From positions 1 to 9,611 of the forward strand of contig JAGMDP010000178.1 in assembly GCA_023128635.1 (NCBI GenBank): a stretch of DNA of 9,611 bases. The letters are read 5' to 3'. Below, one piece after another: positions 6,106-9,611 of the stretch. The notes below the pieces were generated by a model. The model had not been told where the DNA came from, did no database searches, and worked only from the letters and a program-made list of their open reading frames with translations. The stretch comes from Candidatus Heimdallarchaeota archaeon (lineage in GTDB: Archaea > Asgardarchaeota > Heimdallarchaeia > JABLTI01). A program made the translations under genes and the position numbers. Each line of letters opens with the position of its first letter. The stretch's first letter is position 1.

Positions 6106-6459
6106 CTATTTTTCACCAGATTCTAAAGCAACCTTAATCTCTTTTTCAAGGCCTTCAAATTGCTTCTTAATCTTTTCGTAGCTTTTTTCAGCAAGCTTTA
6201 CTCGGGTATCATAAAGATCCTTTTGTTCAGCAAGCTTTACTTTGGTTTCTTTAATTGTACTTTTAACAAGAAGTCTACCAATACTACGATAACATTCTTC
6301 ATTATCTGGTAATTCTTCAATTTCTTTTAGAGCTTTATCAATGTCAATTTGTTCAAGTTTTACAGCTTGTATTTGTTGTTGAAGGGATCCCATTTGCTGT
6401 TGCAAAGATTGGTATCTTTTTATTTTATCTTCTAATTGTGGACTAATGCCTTTTGACAC
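6106..6459 (-). CDS. pfdB: Prefoldin beta subunit
   Basis: Prefoldin is a hexameric, jellyfish-shaped co-chaperone that holds unfolded proteins for the thermosome; archaeal complexes have two alpha and four beta subunits. This 117-residue chain has the beta-subunit form: N-terminal SKGISPQLEDKIKRYQSLQQQ, a first coiled-coil helix, a beta hairpin around ECYRSIGRLLV, and a second coiled-coil helix rich in Lys and Glu. I set the start at the GTG at 6459 because a full GGAGG sits exactly 7 nt upstream and the protein then begins like other beta subunits. A TTG at 6492 would add 11 residues that include the translated ribosome binding site. It is the first gene of the minus-strand run. The second helix contains a short VKLAE repeat encoded by a 16-nt direct repeat. 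Confidence 0.95.
   Translation of the reverse strand: MSKGISPQLEDKIKRYQSLQQQMGSLQQQIQAVKLEQIDIDKALKEIEELPDNEECYRSIGRLLVKSTIKETKVKLAEQKDLYDTRVKLAEKSYEKIKKQFEGLEKEIKVALESGEK
6187..6241. repeat. 16-nt direct repeat inside pfdB
   Basis: TTCAGCAAGCTTTACT occurs exactly at 6187-6202 and 6226-6241, 39 nt apart. It encodes VKLAE twice at a 13-residue interval in the second coiled-coil helix of prefoldin beta, so it keeps the reading frame. It looks like codon-level repetition within a coiled coil rather than a mobile or regulatory repeat. Confidence 0.6.
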
Positions 6460-6466
6460 AATTTTT

Positions 6467-6471
6467 CCTCC
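6467..6471 (-). promoter_or_regulatory. Ribosome binding site that fixes the pfdB start
   Basis: GGAGG on the minus strand lies 7 nt before the GTG at 6459-6457. This is the ideal archaeal spacing, and it rules against the longer TTG-initiated frame from 6492. Confidence 0.7.
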
Positions 6472-6501
6472 GATTTTGTAGTAATTCAACAACTTTGTGA
6501 A

Positions 6502-6538
6502 GGTTTAAAGAAACTTTCGGTTAAATCCATAAAGTATG
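6502..6538 (-). promoter_or_regulatory. Probable promoter of the pfdB-led gene run
   Basis: On the minus strand this stretch holds two TATA-like elements, ACTTTATGG (about 6536-6528) and CTTTAAACC (6510-6502). They lie about 70 and 45 nt before the pfdB GTG. Either would give a short leader carrying the GGAGG site. A promoter is expected here because the next gene upstream is divergent; which element is used cannot be told by eye. Confidence 0.35.
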
Positions 6539-6623
6539 AATTTTTTATTTGCGAGAAAGTAAAAATTGATTTTAATTAATTCTATGACAATCTAAAATCT
6601 TTTAACCTACTTCACTAAAATTA

Positions 6624-6637
6624 AAGAAAAATATAAC
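6624..6637 (+). promoter_or_regulatory. TATA box and BRE-like element of a likely leaderless GH57 mRNA
   Basis: The stretch AAGAAAAATATAAC has a purine-rich BRE-like part followed by a TATA-like core centred near 6633. Archaeal transcripts usually begin about 25-27 nt downstream, here about 6658-6661, right at the ATG (6662). No Shine-Dalgarno precedes that ATG, which fits a leaderless message. Confidence 0.5.
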
Positions 6638-6661
6638 AAACTCAAGACGGAACCTGAATAA

Positions 6662-7885
6662 ATGACACTATACGTTGCATTTGTACTACATATTTATCAA
6701 CCACCCACTCAAACACCTGCGATTCTGAAGCAAATAATCAAAGAATCTTATCTACCACTATTTGAGGCAATAGCAAAAAATCCTGAAACAAGAATAACTT
6801 TCAACATAAATGGTTCACTAATAGAATTGCTAGATTTATATGAAGAAAACAAATTACTTGACACAATAAAATCTCTTGTAACAAAAGAACAGATAGACTT
6901 GATTGGTTCCAGTTGTTATCATGCTATTTTACCGTTAATACCTCAAGAGGAAATAATCAGACAGATAAATCTCAACGAGGAAATATACCGGAAGGTTTTT
7001 GGAGAAAATGTCTTCAAACCACAAGGTTTCTGGTTACCGGAAATGGCCTATGAATACGGGGTAATAGAGCCATTAATAGCTGAAAATTACGAATGGACAG
7101 TTATCTCGAGTGTAGCAACACCAGAAGTTGAACTCCCAGACGACTTTATACCATTTGTTAAGCCAAATTTCAAGATTTATTTTAGAAATGATTTACTATC
7201 AAATTTAATTTCATTTAAGAATCCAACAGTAGAAGAATTTTATCAAGAATTAAAGGGAACAAAAAATCCTGAAAATGATGATTATTATGTTATTCTAGCA
7301 ATGGATGGGGAAACTTATGGTCACCATATCAAGGGTTTGATTGAGAAGTTTTTCGAACCATTAATTGCTAAGATAAATCAAGATTCAGATGTTAAACTAG
7401 TTAAGATTTCGGAGATACCTCAATACTTCTCTCAAGAGAAAAAAGTAAATCCTGTGCCAAGTACTTGGTCAACAACTGCAGAAGATTTACAACAAGGAGT
7501 GCCGTTTCCTCTGTGGTCTGACCCAAATAACCGGATACACGATTTACAATTGACTGTTATGAATCACACTCTTTTTCTAGTTGGGAAAGCTCAAAGATAT
7601 TTCAATAATAATCATAAACAACCAAAGGAAATTGTTACAAGATACGAAAATGCCCGGACATGGTTAGACAAAGGATTGCATAGCTGTCAACTATGGTGGG
7701 CTTCAGGAAGACCTTGGTATTCTTCAGAAATGATCCTTAAAGGATTAAATCAATTGATTCTTGCTTCATCTGAAGCTCTAAAAGTTGTTTTGAAAAATTG
7801 TACAGATAACAATGAAATAGAGACAGTAAAAAGAGTCTTTAATGAGATTTTTGAAGCCCAAAAAGAAATTTACCTTTCTGTTTAA
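6662..7885 (+). CDS. Glycoside hydrolase family 57 (alpha-amylase/glucanotransferase-like)
   Basis: GH57 enzymes hydrolyse or transfer alpha-glucan chains on a (beta/alpha)7 barrel. The five usual regions can be found in this 407-residue protein: HIYQPP (10-15), IDLIGSSCYH (78-87), GFWLPE with predicted nucleophile E127, AMDGETYGHH with predicted acid/base D215, and the C-terminal CQLWWASGRPW helix region. There is no signal peptide, so it should act inside the cell. The length fits a single catalytic domain plus a helical C-terminal part, shorter than branching enzymes or pullulanases. The ATG is directly preceded by an in-frame TAA, so the start is firm; no Shine-Dalgarno is present and a leaderless transcript is likely. 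It converges on a GT4 gene with a 7-nt gap, which points to glycogen-like glucan turnover. Amylase and 4-alpha-glucanotransferase activity cannot be separated from sequence reading alone. Confidence 0.92.
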   Translation: MTLYVAFVLHIYQPPTQTPAILKQIIKESYLPLFEAIAKNPETRITFNINGSLIELLDLYEENKLLDTIKSLVTKEQIDLIGSSCYHAILPLIPQEEIIRQINLNEEIYRKVFGENVFKPQGFWLPEMAYEYGVIEPLIAENYEWTVISSVATPEVELPDDFIPFVKPNFKIYFRNDLLSNLISFKNPTVEEFYQELKGTKNPENDDYYVILAMDGETYGHHIKGLIEKFFEPLIAKINQDSDVKLVKISEIPQYFSQEKKVNPVPSTWSTTAEDLQQGVPFPLWSDPNNRIHDLQLTVMNHTLFLVGKAQRYFNNNHKQPKEIVTRYENARTWLDKGLHSCQLWWASGRPWYSSEMILKGLNQLILASSEALKVVLKNCTDNNEIETVKRVFNEIFEAQKEIYLSV

Positions 7886-7892
7886 ACATGAA

Positions 7893-9134
7893 TTACTTCT
7901 TCTTCTTCTTATATTTGAGTAAATCTTCTTTAGTTTTCCAGAAATGATCTTTCCATTCATCACGGACATTTTGATAAACCTTGATGGTGTGATCAGCAAT
8001 AATAGACCAATCATATACGTGTTTTAGCTTGTCAATAGCATTTGAGACAATTCGTGTTCTTAATGTTTCATTTGTAAGTAATTCTATAATAGAATCAGCC
8101 AAGGCTTGAGAATTATCTGCTGGAACTTTCATTCCTGTCCATTGATGATCCACAATCTCTGATAAACCTCCTACGTCAGAAACAATAATAGGAGTTTCTG
8201 TAGCCATCCCTTCAAGAGCAACTATCCCAAATGGCTCATACGTTGATGGGACAACCAAAATATCTGATACATTGAAATATGCTAGGAAGTCCTCTTCAGG
8301 CAAGTATCCGGTGAAAAGAACCTTTTCTTCGATGTTCAATTCTTTAGTTATACGTTGTAGTTCATTTCTATGCCAACCTTCTCCAGCAACAACAAATTTT
8401 GTGTTAGGCATTTTCTCAAGAACAGGTTTAACCGCACCAAGTAAAACATTGACACCTTTCTCAGGTACTAATCTTCCAATATACGCAACAATTTGCTCTT
8501 CAATTAACGCATATTTCTTATGATGCTTTACTGCATCTCCTTTTGAGAGCTTGACAGAGAAATCATCAAATCTAACACCATTGGGAATGATGGTCATCTT
8601 ATCATTTGGGAATCTAAAGGAGAAGTGACATAGTGACTGCATGTATTGACTGCAAACAATATTGTGCCATGCTTCTTGAATGAGAAAGTTCTCGATCTGA
8701 TCAATCATGTGTTGACCATCGTTGAAAAGACCATTTCTTCGACCTCGTTCTAAAGAATGAATGGTAGCGATCAAAGGTTTTCTGAATAAATGCTTCAAGC
8801 CAATAGCTGCAGAAGCAACTAACCAATCATGAGCATGGATTACATCTATATCATGTTCATTGATAATCTCTATAGCTTTCTTTTCCATTAAGACATTCAT
8901 ATTCAAATCCCATTGTAAAAATTCTGGGGCAGGGATTTCATAAGCATCAAAACGATGGACATGAACTCCATCGACTAATTCATAATCAGGAGCTCCCGGA
9001 AAACTGCAAGTAACGATATGAATAGTGTAACCTTTCTTAACTAGCATTTTCGATAAATCATAAACGTGAGAAGCCAATCCTCCAACTTTAAAAGGAGGAA
9101 ATTCCCAACTTAGCATTAGCACGTTTAGAGACAT
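7893..9134 (-). CDS. GT4 glycosyltransferase, glycogen-synthase-like (GT-B fold)
   Basis: This 413-residue cytosolic glycosyltransferase has both Rossmann-like domains of the GT-B fold. The N-terminal acceptor domain opens with LMLSWEFPPFKVGG (G18-G19 loop) and contains DVIHAHDWL (97-105). The linker is IPNGV (183-187). The C-terminal nucleotide-sugar domain has GRLVPEKG (R221, K226), VVAGEG and the E-x7-E motif at E300-E308 (EPFGIVALE). The WEFPP and HAHDW segments resemble GT4 enzymes that build glycogen or maltosyl units from nucleotide-glucose, and the convergent GH57 gene agrees, but other sugar donors are possible. The ATG lies 1 nt after the stop of the preceding glycosyltransferase-like gene, with only a weak AAGGG site upstream, so translation is probably coupled. 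The C-terminus is five lysines encoded by five AAG codons directly before the stop. Confidence 0.92.
   Translation of the reverse strand: MSLNVLMLSWEFPPFKVGGLASHVYDLSKMLVKKGYTIHIVTCSFPGAPDYELVDGVHVHRFDAYEIPAPEFLQWDLNMNVLMEKKAIEIINEHDIDVIHAHDWLVASAAIGLKHLFRKPLIATIHSLERGRRNGLFNDGQHMIDQIENFLIQEAWHNIVCSQYMQSLCHFSFRFPNDKMTIIPNGVRFDDFSVKLSKGDAVKHHKKYALIEEQIVAYIGRLVPEKGVNVLLGAVKPVLEKMPNTKFVVAGEGWHRNELQRITKELNIEEKVLFTGYLPEEDFLAYFNVSDILVVPSTYEPFGIVALEGMATETPIIVSDVGGLSEIVDHQWTGMKVPADNSQALADSIIELLTNETLRTRIVSNAIDKLKHVYDWSIIADHTIKVYQNVRDEWKDHFWKTKEDLLKYKKKKK
7896..7910. repeat. (CTT)5 trinucleotide repeat at the GT4 3' end
   Basis: Five perfect CTT units on the plus strand encode the terminal five lysines of the GT4 protein on the minus strand. 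Read on the plus strand, it is a pyrimidine-rich tract just after the GH57 stop and could help end that transcript. Confidence 0.7.
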
Positions 9135-9135
9135 T

Positions 9136-9611
9136 TTACTTTTTACCCTTCTTTTCTTCTTCTAATTCAGCTTTTTCAACCATTTTCTGATAAATTGAGT
9201 AAACATTTTTCGAGTAATTTATGTCAATTAAGGGCTGCAATAACACTTTTTTCTCATCAATTTCATAATCACTATGTAGAATTTTCATTACATCTATTGA
9301 ATCTGCAAGAATAAAATCTAATTCTTTCAGGCTCTTTTGCTCTACTTTTTTAATCCCATCATTATGGGGAGATGAAGATGCATCTCGAGTTAATTGAACA
9401 GATGAAGCAGTATACAGCTTTGCAGTATTCAAACTTGATCCCCAAGGAATCAATAAAGGAAGTGTTTGCCAATTAAAGAAATGAATCACATCAATTTGCT
9501 CTTTCTGTAAAACAGAAGTAATAGCACTTTGATAGGCAGGTTTCAAATTCATAATAGTTGAAAAAGGTGAAATATTATTTGGAATATGATTTGGAATACG
9601 AGTAACAATAA
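9136..9611 (-). CDS. Partial GT-B-type glycosyltransferase N-terminal-domain protein (5' end outside window)
   Basis: The frame stays open to the window edge (at least 157 residues before TAA at 9138-9136), so the ATG at 9552 is not necessarily the start; sensible protein (TRIPNHIPNNISPF) continues upstream of it. The visible part matches the second half of a GT-B N-terminal domain: DVIHFFNWQTL corresponds to DVIHAHDWL of the neighbour, KLYTASSVQ to the following strand, LDFILADS to the next strand, and VLLQPLIDIN to the interdomain linker. After that the protein ends in about 25 mostly charged residues (VEKAELEEEKKGKK). The C-terminal nucleotide-sugar domain with E-x7-E is absent. It lies 1 nt before the complete GT4 gene and is surely co-transcribed with it. 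It may be an acceptor-binding or regulatory partner, or a remnant of a glycogen-synthase-like enzyme. Confidence 0.8.
   Translation of the reverse strand, partial: IVTRIPNHIPNNISPFSTIMNLKPAYQSAITSVLQKEQIDVIHFFNWQTLPLLIPWGSSLNTAKLYTASSVQLTRDASSSPHNDGIKKVEQKSLKELDFILADSIDVMKILHSDYEIDEKKVLLQPLIDINYSKNVYSIYQKMVEKAELEEEKKGKK

Noticed and set aside
5829..6137. 102-residue plus-strand open frame
   Set aside because: It lies almost wholly antisense to the DUF3194-like gene, is Ser/Ile-rich as expected from the reverse complement of an Asp/Ile-rich gene, and resembles no protein family.
6460..6492. N-terminal extension of prefoldin beta from a TTG at 6492
   Set aside because: The extension would translate the perfect GGAGG site, and the GTG at 6459 gives the normal family N-terminus.
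6568..6599. 7-bp inverted repeat GATTTTA...TAAAATC in the divergent promoter region
   Set aside because: In such AT-rich sequence a 7-bp match with an 18-nt spacer is expected by chance, and nothing ties it to a regulator.
7778..8014. 78-residue minus-strand open frame spanning the GH57/GT4 junction
   Set aside because: It overlaps the ends of two well-supported genes in other frames and has no recognisable content.
8272..8523. 83-residue plus-strand open frame
   Set aside because: It is antisense to the C-terminal domain of GT4.
9132..9140. Frameshift splitting one glycosyltransferase into the two minus-strand genes
   Set aside because: The downstream GT4 gene has its own complete N-terminal domain with the GG loop and HAHDW segment, so the two are not halves of one gene.
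1..9611. tRNA/rRNA genes, CRISPR arrays, insertion sequences, integration sites
   Set aside because: Intergenic gaps are at most about 200 bp, and I saw no cloverleaf, regular repeat-spacer pattern, transposase motif or terminal inverted repeats.

Overview
The window looks like a piece of an archaeal chromosome, most likely from an Asgard archaeon (Lokiarchaeia/Heimdallarchaeia-like). The archaeal signs are a type II methionine aminopeptidase, a prefoldin beta subunit next to a DUF3194-like gene and a DHH phosphoesterase, strong Shine-Dalgarno (SD) sites in front of many GTG/TTG starts, and one gene that appears leaderless behind a TATA-like box. The Asgard assignment rests mainly on a Ras/Rab-like small GTPase in an otherwise archaeal, AT-rich context. 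It is an inference, not proof.

Layout. Positions 1-261 (+) hold the C-terminal end of an unrecognised gene, which converges on the GTPase gene. From about 6460 down to 264, eight genes run on the minus strand in this order: prefoldin beta, DUF3194-like protein, DHH/DHHA1 phosphoesterase, two ECF-transporter ATPases, the ECF transmembrane protein EcfT, methionine aminopeptidase, and the small GTPase. The first six are tightly packed: three junctions are 4-nt overlaps, and the other gaps are 13-17 nt. MetAP and the GTPase each follow a gap of about 85 nt with possible promoters of their own. A 202-bp divergent promoter region (6460-6661) separates this set from a plus-strand GH57 glycoside hydrolase (6662-7885). 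That gene converges, with a 7-nt gap, on a minus-strand GT4 glycosyltransferase (7893-9134). The GT4 gene lies 1 nt downstream of a second, partial glycosyltransferase-like gene that runs off the right end. There is no gene-free stretch over 300 bases, and I saw no RNA genes, mobile elements or CRISPR arrays.

How the genes may work together. PfdB, DUF3194 and DHH form a housekeeping group (chaperone, unknown, nucleotide/oligonucleotide phosphoesterase). The ecfA-ecfA-ecfT set is a complete energising module of a vitamin/metal ECF transporter with no substrate-binding S component in view, so it probably serves S components encoded elsewhere. MetAP trims initiator methionine. GH57, GT4 and the GT-B-like fragment suggest alpha-glucan or other polysaccharide metabolism.

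The most unusual gene is 264-1079: a complete Ras-like G domain fused to a thioredoxin-fold domain whose CxxC site has become Asp-Ala-Trp-Ser. The whole protein has no cysteine. This suggests a redox-dead thioredoxin fold used as a binding or regulatory module on a small GTPase.
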